A stretch of DNA of 64,000 nucleotides from Mytilus trossulus (taxonomy: Eukaryota; Mollusca; Bivalvia; Mytilida; Mytilidae): contig NC_086378.1 of NCBI RefSeq assembly GCF_036588685.1, positions 12,689,578 through 12,753,577 of the forward strand, read 5' to 3'. Position 1 is the first letter of the stretch; every line of letters begins with the position of its first letter. Below are positions 25,259 through 36,362 of this stretch, one piece after another. The notes under the pieces were generated by a model that was not told the origin of the DNA, ran no database searches, and saw only the letters and a program-made list of their open reading frames with translations. The position numbers and the translations under genes are program-made.

Positions 25259-27159
25259 TGAATGTTTTCAGAAACTATGTAATTCTGATAGGGATTTAGT
25301 TTTAACTATACTTATTTAGTTAATCAATGTTACAAATGAACCTTACATTAAAACAATTAGAGTGATTAAAAAAAGAATGTTTTGACTTTAGCCATCCTGT
25401 TTTCTGAGGAATTTAGAATCAAGTTATGACAAAATGATATAATTTCATATTTTGATAATAATTACCTATGATGGGTTTAAGGTACATGTACCAATACATT
25501 TGGGATAGATGAGTTTAAGGTACATGTACCAATACATTTGGGATATGATGCATTGAAATTGATGTCTTTTAGAGATTATTTTTTTAAGAGTCTAACCTAT
25601 ATATTTGTGATCTCTACTCACAATTCTTTTAGCAATGTTTGGTGTAGTTTATGATTATTTTTTGAAGTAATATTTCCATACTGATAAAGTAATATATGAG
25701 CAATATGTATGTATAAAGAAGAGCATTTTTATTCCTGGTAGATTTTTGGAAGGTCTTAAATGATCGAATAGTAAAATTGAACATTAGATCAACATCAAGC
25801 TGGCCATTAGCCTGGCCTTTATCAATAATATATGCTGCAGTAATAAATCAATGGCATGAACTGTTTGAAGTCTTACTACAATTCCTATCATTCATTGCAA
25901 TATGACTGTTTTACTGCTGGCCCTCAAAATCTATCTGGCTTATGTTGAAATCCTCTACTACAATTACATAGTTTCTGAATTATTCTGTTGTAATGCTGTG
26001 TATTTACCTCACAATAGGACAGTATTAATTGTTGCCTTGTTGAATGTAAGTTATTTATAAATTGAGCATGATTGTCCTAGTTGATGTAAAATCTATTTTT
26101 ATATGTAAAATCTTTCCAAATTCATACAGGAGACATTTTTTTTTATTCTTATGTTTTTTTCTTCAAATGGTTAATAAAGGGAAAATTCCCAATTACAAGT
26201 GCCTTCATTTCATATGAATGCAACCATAGAAATAAAGTTTTCACAATTTTTGTCATGTGTAAAAGAAGATATGATCTAGTGTTTTTTTATTTTGCCATTT
26301 ATTCATTATCATTGTTTTATTTTAACAGTTTCACAGTAAATAAACAACACACATTCTACACACCATTTTTTTAGTTAGTGCATTTTACTACACATACTAT
26401 TAGTTTTGATTTACTGCTAGATTTTCATGATATTAAAGTTGCATTTATAGAATATTTAATTTCTAAAAAATCATATTTTTGTATATTTTTTGTTACATTT
26501 TTAATATAACTACATGTAAGTAAGGAGAATTACTCTTAAAACTATCAAAACTGGTTATTATGCAATTTCATTGAGTGTTTTTTATGAATAAAATATTATT
26601 GAGTTTGGCTGTCTAATTTGAAGCAAAATGCCAACAAACAGATCTGTAATAAATAATTGATTATTTTCAATATGCAGTGTAAGCTGGGTGTAATTTTATG
26701 AATCCGTCCATATTGTGCCATTTATGTATGAAATATTTGTAGTTAGTTATTCCTATAAAGGTAATGACTTTTACTTAAGAAAACAAATAGGTTGTATGTA
26801 GCTTTTGCACCATTTCTTATTCTCGAAAACCCACTATGCAGTTGAAATCCAAAATTTCCACAAAGTTAGTTTTCTTCAACTCAATAGATAAATATACTCC
26901 AGAGTATAACTAAATATAAAATACTTTTTTAGATTTATTTAAGAGATTACATTCACATTTACTATGACCTATATATGAGTTGCAAAGAAATATAGATTTA
27001 GTTAAGTATGTATTTTTATCTAGTCGTCTAGTTTTTCTGCCAAATTGGGAAAGTATAGGCAAACATATTAAGCTTCAATGACACAGATAGAATTGTGCCT
27101 TCTTTGTCCATATCTTAAAGACCTATTGTGTATTCAACGAATCAATTATACTCACGTCT
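25259..27159 (+). other. CIBAR1 3' untranslated region and downstream flank
   Basis: Follows the stop codon. It contains a 38-bp tandem duplication at about 25478-25548 (TTTAAGGTACATGTACCAAT twice) and several AATAAA hexamers (for example 26173-26178 and about 26587). The true polyadenylation site cannot be chosen from sequence alone. Confidence 0.5.
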
Positions 27160-27164
27160 AAAGT

Positions 27165-27740
27165 AGTTTTGTCCATTGGTGGTCTTTGGCTGGTGTCTGC
27201 TCTTTGGTCGGGTTTTTTTTTTTTTTTTACACATTTCCCATTTCCCATTTTCAATTTTCTTGTGTAGTATAGCTCTGTTCAGCACTGTTTATCATCATTT
27301 GTGTAACATATTACACTTCAGACTTGAGTGACATTTGTTAAATTGGTACTAAGGTCAATTTCTGAGAAACATATTGTCATATATCAACCATATTTTATAT
27401 CTTAGTCTTCTTATATGGTACAATTCTGTTCAGCTAAATTGAGATCACAGTTGACACCATTTTTCCCAAAGTTTTTCCTTTTTGAAGGGGCATTCCTACA
27501 CATACTTGTCCTTTAGTTTTGATTGATAGTCCTCTCAAGAGGGGGCAGGACCTTTCTCGAGACGTCAAAATTGGGTGTTTTTAAGCTCGAGATTTTGGGA
27601 TTGATCCTTTCAGGATGGGGGTTTTCTTTTATCAAATTTCAGGATGTCAGGATTTTTTTTTTAAATTCGGGACCTAGGGATTTCATGTTTTTAAGCCTGG
27701 GATTTTGTAATCAGGACCCCTTCAACCACCCTCTCTCAAC
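27165..27740 (+). repeat. Family A fragment, then a second dispersed repeat with GGGATTTT iterations
   Basis: About 27165-27260 matches family A (GTGGTCTTTGGCTG, then GGTCGGG, then a T run). About 27520-27740 contains irregular GGGATTTTGGGATT/AGGATGTCAGGATT words of a type frequent in mussel DNA. The 87-codon frame at 27523-27786 is part of this repeat. Confidence 0.5.
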
Positions 27741-28879
27741 AGCAGACATTTCATGTACCATGCACATGTCCATATTTTTATTATAATCTAGTTTCATGAA
27801 AAGTTTAATCAAAAGACACAAAAAACAGATCTTATGCATTTATATATATATCACATTAGCAAAAACTCTATTTGATATGATTCCTGGTATAAATCTTCAA
27901 TTTTTTCCCCATTTGAGTTATGAAACATCTATTTTTATATGTTTTTATCAAGATCTGTTATTTATATAAAATGTTTTACACATAAAATTGCACAAAAATT
28001 GACAGCTTTTTTTTTTAAAAGTTCTGAAATCCATTTACCACTTTTCATGCATTGTATTCTTTTTTAGTTACAGTAAAACATAGTTCACTGAAACAAAAGA
28101 AAAGTAAGCAACTTGTAGTCTTCTTTTGAAATACATGTAGCTATATTATTTTGTGGTTCAAAGATGAAGTTATATAATAATCTATTAGCCTTATAGCAAA
28201 GCCCTTCCAATACCTAAGATAATACTTTAGCTGTAGCACATAAAGCAATTCGCTGCAAAACAAGCAAAAAAGGCAATTAGCAGAAATACTTGATTTCATT
28301 AGGAAATTGCCCCCTCTGAAGACCTAGTATATTTCTGAGGAAGAAAGATCTTTTTATTTTTTATCTAAATTACTTAACTTTAAAAAAATACACATTATAG
28401 TCAAAATATTATTTTATTTGTAAACACTATTTATTGTTTATCATTGATGATATTGTTATGGCTGTTTAAATGGTATGTGATTGGTTAACATATTAATTTG
28501 AGACATTTTGATCATAAGAATTGTCTCAAGACATTTGCGAGTTAATATGAAAATTAGATATAAGATCAAAGAAAAAATGAGAGAGATTTTCCTTTCGAGG
28601 GAATCTGTTCTTATGAAGATTTGAAAAGTTGTCATATGTGCTTAAAAAATATATATGTAATTGCATTGGTTATTTATATGTTATCGTTTGCATTTTAAAA
28701 ATAAAATAATGAAACAAAAAATTGATTTGATTTTATGTATTGTAAAAAGTTTGACATGATTTTACCATTTAATGAAATACAATCAAAACCCTAGGTCAAT
28801 GCCTTTGTAGCTATATATCCCAAGCCTCATCTGCCATTAAAAGTTCTAAACAATCAAAAAGACCGTACTTTGAACTATC
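27741..28879. other. Intergenic, nothing recognised
   Basis: AT-rich, with no supported feature. Confidence 0.4.
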
Positions 28880-29860
28880 ATGATTTACTTTTACATTCAT
28901 GACTTGGATGAAGGGTTTTCTCATTGGCACTCATTCCTCGTCTTATACATTTAAGGATAGTTGTAACTATAATCCTGTCCCCTTTCATTAATGTAACCTA
29001 ATGAATAAGACTTGTTACTGGGTTTGAACTAACATGAGCAATATGACAGGTGCCACATGTGGAGCAGAATCTGCTTACTCTTCCTGAGCACCTGAGATCA
29101 CCCCAAGTTTTTGTGAGGTTCAACTTCAATAATGACGATTTTGACTTTTACTGTTCAGGAGTTATGGTTCTTGAAAGATCGTAAAATGGCGTTTCCAGTC
29201 GTATCCGTGCATTTTCACATGAACTGTTCTAGCAAAGCTTCCCAAATTTTAATATGTTGTAACTGATGACTAAATGGAGGTCAAGGTCAATAATGACGAT
29301 TTTGACTTTTACCGTTCAGGAGTTATGGTTCTTGAAAGATTGAAAAATGGTGTTTCCAGCCGTGTCCGTGCATTTTCTCATGAACCATTCAACCAAAGCT
29401 TTTCAAATTTTAATATGTTGTTACTGATGAAAAAATAGAGGTCAAGTTCAATAATGACGATTTTGACTTTTACCGTTCAGGAGTTATGGTTCTTGAAAAA
29501 TCGTAAAATGGTGATTCCATTCACGTTGTTGCATTTACTCACGAACCATTCAATCTAAGCTTTTCAAATTTTAATATGTTGATACTGATGACAAAATGGA
29601 GGTCAAATTTGATATGGACGATTTTCACTTCCACTAATCATCAGTAATGGTTCTTGTGATATTGCCAGGACACAAGTAAATGTTAATAAATCCGGTTTGC
29701 TGTCGTTGTGACAGCCTCTTGTCTATGTTTTGTTTGTGTACTGTTGTTTTTCTGTTTGTCTTTTTCTTTTTTAAGCCATGTCATTGTCAGTTTATTTTAT
29801 TTGAATTTCCCTCAAGTATCTTTTGTCTTAATGACAATCACACTACACTCTACTCCTTTC
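28880..29860 (+). repeat. Dispersed repeat family C interrupted by a 161-bp tandem array
   Basis: The left part (28880-29126) ends in CACCTGAGATCACCCCAAGT. The right part (29690-29860) resumes with CTGTTTGTCTTTTTC-type sequence. In other copies (3350-3500, 61870-62060) these two parts are almost adjacent. Between them, 29127-29640 holds just over three units of 161 bp, each with AATAATGACGATTTTGACTT and GGAGTTATGGTTCTTGAAA. Confidence 0.8.
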
Positions 29861-30409
29861 TATAAAGCTCAATAAGTTAAACATTCTTTATACCATTTGC
29901 ATGCGTAAATCAGAGACATATATACACTGCGTAAATCAAGCTAATTGTTAATAACATATATTCAGATCTTATTCACGTTACAAAATTAATTGGTGTATGT
30001 TTATGGACATAATTGTCAACATCTTCCATTATATGTGCAGTAAAATATAATTTTCCTGATTTCTAAATCGTCCACTCTTCCAACATTGTAGATATCTTTA
30101 TAAACATCACACACTTGGGAGTCGGGCTTCAGCTGGCCCCTAAACAATAATGGATACTTGTTCAGTAAAATAGACACCACATTAAACCACAAAACACACA
30201 AATAAACCAAAAGCATGTAATACAAGCAAAAGACAGAGGTTGCTGACTTGTGACACATGTAACTGTTCTGTAGGTTAATCATGTTTGTGAGATATTGATT
30301 CCCCCTCTATATCATTAGCCAATGTTAAATAAACAGACAGACAACAAAAGGCACAGTAAATCTCAGTTTAAAAAAAAGACTGAGTCTGATGTTGTTTTTT
30401 TTTTACATT
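29861..30409. other. Intergenic with a reversed family A scrap
   Basis: About 30110-30180 contains TTCAGCTGGCCCCTAAACAA, the reverse complement of a family A block near 41510. Nothing else recognised. Confidence 0.5.
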
Positions 30410-30720
30410 GTCTAGAGGAATAGAGGAGGGTAGAGATCTTACAAAACATCTTTAACCCCCCATAATTTTGCCCCTGTCCTAAATCAGGAGCCTCTGGTCT
30501 TTGTTAGTCTTGTGTGGTTTCAATTCAAGTTTATTTATATGTTTCGGAGTTAAGTAAAAAGTCCCTTATCACTTAACTAGTACACGTTTTTGTTAAAGGG
30601 CAAGATAAAGAACACCTCCAAATGCGGGATTTCTGGTTGTGTTAAAGACTCATTGCTGGCATTTGGATGTTGTCTCTTGGACACATTCCCCATTTCCATT
30701 ATCAATTTTATTCTGTTAAA
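30410..30720 (+). repeat. Dispersed repeat family A, long copy
   Basis: Shares, in order with 41330-41655: GGGTAGAGATCTTACAAA, CAGGAGCCTCTGGTCTTTGT, TTATCACTTAACTAGTA and TTGTCTCTTGGACACATTCC. Confidence 0.8.
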
Positions 30721-31154
30721 AGGTAAGAGGTATATTTTATTGAAACTTCAAGTTATATGTGTACCAAGTTGAAAAGGGGTATTTATAAGCCTAGGATTTA
30801 TCACTTCGTCTTTCAATCACAGTTAGTGATATGGTGGCTTAGTTTTTGGTAACGTTGCTCCCTCAAATGTAGGATCCATCACTCCACTTGGCCCAATTTC
30901 AGATAAAAATCAACCGCAGGTCTGTATATTTTCTATTACATTTCTATTCTTTGGGCATACCAAATTTTTCTCATCACAAACGATAAAAACTTTCCGTTTA
31001 CACACTTCACTCTAAATTTGTCTCAATTCTTTCGAAATAATTCACATTGATTTTAATTTTCAAGAATTTACAAACGACAAGCATTTGTTTGCTGTGTATT
31101 AATTGCAATCTATCGGTGTTTTTTTTTCATTAAGAATTCTTACAAATAATTTGT

Positions 31155-31400
31155 TTGTCAATAAAAGCAACAGTAGTATACCGGGTATCAGACGATTTAA
31201 ATCGATTTGGAGAAAACAAATCCGGGTTACAAATTAAAAACGAGAGAAACATGTCAACTACAAGAGGAAAACAAAGTAACAACTGAAGTTCAACAAAAAC
31301 AAACGCAAACATACATAGAAACGATTTATTTGATAACAATTGCCACATTCCTGAATTGGTACAGTACTTTTGAAGAAAAAATGGTGGGTCATTCCTCCCC
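31155..31400 (-). repeat. Dispersed repeat family D, reversed copy
   Basis: Begins with AATAAAAGCAACAGTAGTAT, the reverse complement of the family D end, and ends near CCTGAATTGGTACAGTAC, as at 60345. Confidence 0.7.
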
Positions 31401-31439
31401 ATGACTGTTGGAGCAGGTATTCATAAGGAGTACTAGTGC

Positions 31440-31680
31440 GCTCCTGTATATGTAGTCAATAGAGTGTGAACATGCACGACCATAACGTATCAATTGAGAT
31501 ACGTAAACACTATATGAAGGAGAAAAAGATACGTTACTGCTCAGAAATGGGAAATTGATAATTGGGAAGCAGAAATCATCCCCTTTGTCCTAGATTTTAG
31601 TGTGAAGTCGTCTATCTACTTCAATGTTGAAGAAAAGATCATGGTATGAATCAGTCCTTCTTGTATCAGTAGTATCCTTA
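31440..31680 (+). repeat. Dispersed repeat also present at 33840-34060 and 48440-48660
   Basis: Shares the sequence of words CATAACGTATCAATTGAGAT, GAAATTGATAATT and ATCATCCC with the two later copies; the latter two are paralogous positions of the segmental duplication. Confidence 0.6.
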
Positions 31681-33129
31681 ATTATAATATAAGTTCACTG
31701 GACAACATTAGATGCAAGTATTGACTGGATGTGGGTTATTTAGTGACCAGTCTATGTCAAACATCATTCTCAAAAACATCGGCCTATAAACATGTTAACA
31801 AGCTTTATATGAAAATCAATGCAAAACATACATTTTTTCCAATATGTCACATTTTGACGTCCCTTATAAACATATTTTATGTTAGCAAACATATTATTTG
31901 TTGACTGGATCTTCTGACCTCAAAAGCACAGTTTTCGTTCGCTAGCAAAATTGGAAAGACGATTTGATATTTTTTTTGTTTTTGTTTAAACTCGATCTTA
32001 ATAAAATGGCAACATGTTACAAGTTTTCCGTATTTTTTTTTAAAGTCTTATGCATATCATTAATCTCTTTTATTTTACGTTATTATGACCATTTACACTT
32101 TGATTATAAAAGATTCTATCCGAAACATTTATAATCGAGATATAATCTCATTTTGATTAGAATATATAAGTTTCATTTCTGAGAGTTTTTCATTACAACA
32201 ATAAATATACTTCAACACAACGTTGTTTTCTGTTTGATCCCCATCGCAAATGATAAACCTCACCCTTGTTCACTACTGCTTAACGATGTATTCAGCACGT
32301 TTGATTGATACATTTCATACATTTTGATCAATTCTAAGTTTAATTAAAAAACAAAATCCCCATTCAAAGTTGACAAACACAAACAGTTCCCTTGAGAATT
32401 ACCAAATTAATAGATGTATGATACTGATAAATGCATATTTGTAGAATTATCTTGTCGTATTACACACTCGACAAGAAAAACCTTAAAATATGCATTATAT
32501 CGTAAATATTATTGTCTATATAGTGAGTGATTAAGATTATAGCACAATGTTGAAAATCTGTACTCCTATTTGAGAAAGTTTTACCTATTCTGTCTTTTTG
32601 TTTTGTTATCGCATCTTTGTCAATAGAATGGAATTTCATGCGACTGTCATACAAGTTAGAGGTTTAGCTAGCTATCAAACCAGGTTTAATTCACAATTTT
32701 CTACATAAGGAAATGCCCGTACCAAGTCAGGAATATGACAGTTGTTGTCAATTTGATTGATGTGTTTTAGCTTTTGATTTTGCCATTTGATTAGTTATTT
32801 TCCTTGGAGTTCAGTATTTCCGTAATTTTACTTTCTGCTGAATAGAATTAAACTTATTCAGATGGAATATAAAGAGAGAAAGTCTGTATATTGACTTGAA
32901 TTCATAAGGCCAAACTTTTGAAATAAATAGGTTGCTGGATGGTAGCTTAGTGTATCTTGCTTAATTGGAATGCAACTTGAAAAGAAGGAGGATAAAAGAA
33001 AGGGAAATACTTTTATTGATTTTGGAGACAGTGTCCTTTTTTGTACATGGGAACAAAACGCCCACATCAGTATCAATGAATACACTGCTCGATATGATCA
33101 ACACATTAAGTCATCCTTCAATTTAACAC

Positions 33130-33600
33130 ATTTAGGTATTTTTTTATTCAGACTGATAGTTTTTTGTGTTGCTTAGTCTTTATTTTTCTATGTTTTGTAT
33201 TCTGTTCTATTATTTGTCTGTTTGTCTTTTTATTTTTAGTCATGACGTTGTCAGGTTATTCTCAATCTATGAGTTTGACTGTCCCTCTGGTATTTTTTGT
33301 TCCTCTTTCACACATTTAAGAATGACTATGCAAATAAGGGCAGTTGTGATATACCGCTGTGCAATAGTTATAAAAACGGAACAACAGAAAGATTACACTG
33401 CTGCTAAAACAAATGCCAACATGAAACAAAAAGAACTCTAACATCAATAAAAAAGAACTCTAAAATGACTATGTGATAACAACTGTCATATTCCTGACTT
33501 GGTATAGGACATTTTAACAAATAAAATGTTGGTTAAATCTGGTTTTATGGCTTGCCAAACCTCCCGCTCATATGGCAATGTAAAAATACCGAAACACGTC
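33130..33600. repeat. Family C fragment followed by reversed family D fragment
   Basis: 33130-33320 has GTTGCTTAGTCTTTATTTTT, then TGACTGTCCCTCTGGTAT (family C). 33335-33600 has the reversed family D words, including CATATTCCTGACTTGGTATA and CTCCCGCTCATATGGC. The paralogous stretch at 47945-48240 keeps only the D part. Confidence 0.65.
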
Positions 33601-34189
33601 TTTTGATCTACACTCAGCAAAACAGTCATATTTGGGAATAGTTCACGTTTGGTATTTAAATCACAATCTAAGATTTTGTAAAAATGTCGTTAGTTAGTTC
33701 AGGGACTTTCGTTACGAAAATGTAGATAGTCCCTGGTTAGTTAAAATACAGATACATCAAATTGATCAACCACTTCGTGATGGTGTCCATAACATTTTAC
33801 CTAGTGTCATTATAATCGTTCCTCCGCATAACAGTTTCTGTGTAAGGAGCATTCATGGATATGAAGTTCGTATAGGTTGAACATACACTAGCATAACGTA
33901 TCTATTGAGATATGTGAACACCACAAGATGAGACAGAGGGAACACTATGTCACTACAGAGAAATAGGAAATTGATATTCTGAAGTTAAAATCATCCCGTT
34001 TGTCACATATTTTAAATTTTAAATCGCATCTATCCATCGAACTCGAAATAAAGTATACAGCAGATTTATTTACATATTTTTTTTAAAGCAACATTCCTGC
34101 ATATAGAGTATATACGAAATTACATTGCTTGCTTTTGTTATCATGGTTAAGTTAATAGAGGGTTCAAATTGGAAAAGTTGAAGTCTTTC

Positions 34190-35330
34190 ATTTGAACATT
34201 TCACTGACGCCGTCCAGAGTTGGGTGACCGTTATTGTATGTCTGATTTACAGAGGATCAGGGATATATTCCAATGGTCATAACCACAATCCTATCCTCTT
34301 CCTCGAATTGAACATCACCAAAGGAACCTGATCATCGGGGGTGTGCTTGTCTTTACTTTTCTTTGTTGTGTTTTTGTTGACTTGTTTGTAAGTCTTTTTG
34401 CCATTTTTTTACGATGCCGTGGTCTCTTCATGTGCGCCACTGTAAGACGTTTAAATGTAAATGAACAAAATGAGGAATATATTATTTTAACAATATTACG
34501 AATTTATGTATTTTCTGACCGATCGTTTTCAACGAAAATTTCATACACAACAAGTTGCAGTTTTCTAAAATTATCGCATTGAATATGAACCACTTTTCGT
34601 CGTTTACGAATGTAAAATATCTACAAGGAAACATGATCATATCTATTATAAAATAGACAGATGTTTCGTCAATTTTTTTTTAAGTATTGACAACACTTTA
34701 TAGACTTAAAGTTTGAAAGGGGGACTTGATTCCCAGTGATTACTAATTTTAAAGTGGGGAGGGCTTTTAACTTTTTTTATTCGAGCGCCACTGATGAGTC
34801 TTTCGTCGGAGCTAATAAAAAATTTCAATCCCGTTATCATTGAGGAGTTCATTTACCTTTTTTGGATATATATTAATAGGATTTGTTATGAGTGCCAATG
34901 AGACCAATCCCATCAAAGTCACACTTTATAAATTTATAAAAAATAATATATTAAAGGACAAAGTACGGCCTTCAACACGGAGTCTTGGCTCACAACGAAC
35001 AGCGAGTTATAAAAGGCTCTAAAATGACTACTTTAAAACAATTCAAACATGAAAACAAACGGTATAATCTTTATATAATAAATGAGAAACGAAAATGAGA
35101 AACACGTTTGATCCACATCAACAAACGACCATTACTGATCAACAGGCTCATAGCGTACAGGTAATATTTTGATATGAGCGTCACTGATGAGTCTTATGTA
35201 GACGAAAAGCACGTCTGGCGTACTTAATTCTAATCCTGGTACCTTTGATAACTAATAAGATAAATGCAGCGGGTTTAAACATTTTAACATACACCAACCG
35301 TCACCCTAAACTGCCACTATGGTGTACCAT
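34190..35330 (+). repeat. Dispersed repeats C, B and E in the upstream flank of paralogue 1
   Basis: 34190-34420 is a family C-related stretch. 34875-35330 is a long family B copy (GAGTGCCAATGAGACCAATC to the ACACCAACCGTCACCCTAAA end) containing a family E block at 35170-35260 (CGTCACTGATGAGTCTTATG). The corresponding stretch at 48860-49740 lacks the E block. Confidence 0.65.
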
Positions 35331-36276
35331 TACAACATAAGAAGACACAATATGCATGAAGACCTTTCGAATTAAGTTTTGCACAGTCTTTGTATTAGAT
35401 GTACTCTTTCAGTTTAGGTGTAAATCGTGTCGTTAAAAGTAAAAGTTGATTATCAATCAAGTTTATTTTATAAACAATGAATGAATCCAAACTCATAAAA
35501 AATATCACAATTGGAAAAAAAGACGTTTGAACAAGATAATAGGTAAACCGTATTATGTTTGCAAATAACATTATCAAACATTTCTCAGTCGTAAATTAAA
35601 AAAAGTTTGATAAATACAGATTCCTAAACTGTAACAAGTGATTACGATATTTCTTCACTCGAGACAATTATCTAAAGCGCGAGGCTTGCCGAGCTTTATA
35701 AATAGTTAAGATTTAACTGTCCAGAGTGTAGAAATATCGTAATACACGAGTTGTATTGTTGGAATCTGTTTCTCTGATGATTTTTATCCTTCTTTTTCAA
35801 AGATTTTCAGAAACTTGTGTTAATTATATGCGACGTCATCAGGCGTGGTCGCCTTTTTTCATGACGTCACAATGGGACAATTTAGAAGAAAACAAAACAT
35901 TTTGACGTCATTATCAATTTTCGACTAATCATATGCCGAGAACAGATATTTCAATAGTGAGGAGAAATATTTTTCTCACACCGATCAAGAAATGTGAAAA
36001 TAGCACAAAAGTTAGAGAATATTTTCCCCCTTTTTGTTAAACCATAGGATAAACCAATTCTCAATGAACTGCTTCATCCCTTCCTTTTAATTCCACTGTT
36101 CACCTGATATTAGTGCAAAATAATGTTGTTACCTATTTTCTTAATTGTAAAATATGTATGACAACTCAGTGAACTTTTAGTACTACATGTATCAAAATAT
36201 TAATTACTCAGGTCTTTGACACGGATTGTTTACCGAATAAACCAATAACAAGTCAGATGTTGCTTGACATTTCTAG

Positions 36277-36283
36277 TATAAAA
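36277..36283 (+). promoter_or_regulatory. TATA box of paralogue 1
   Basis: TATAAAA lies 86 bases upstream of the start position and is conserved at the same distance in paralogue 2, inside a flank of high similarity (TTGCTTGACATTTCTAGTAT). Transcription would start around 36305-36310. Confidence 0.6.
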
Positions 36284-36362
36284 TTGACCAAGAAAGGCTT
36301 ACCATCATATTCAAGAGTTTTTGAAAATCTTGAATAATTAAAACGGCTTTCTAGAGACGAAG

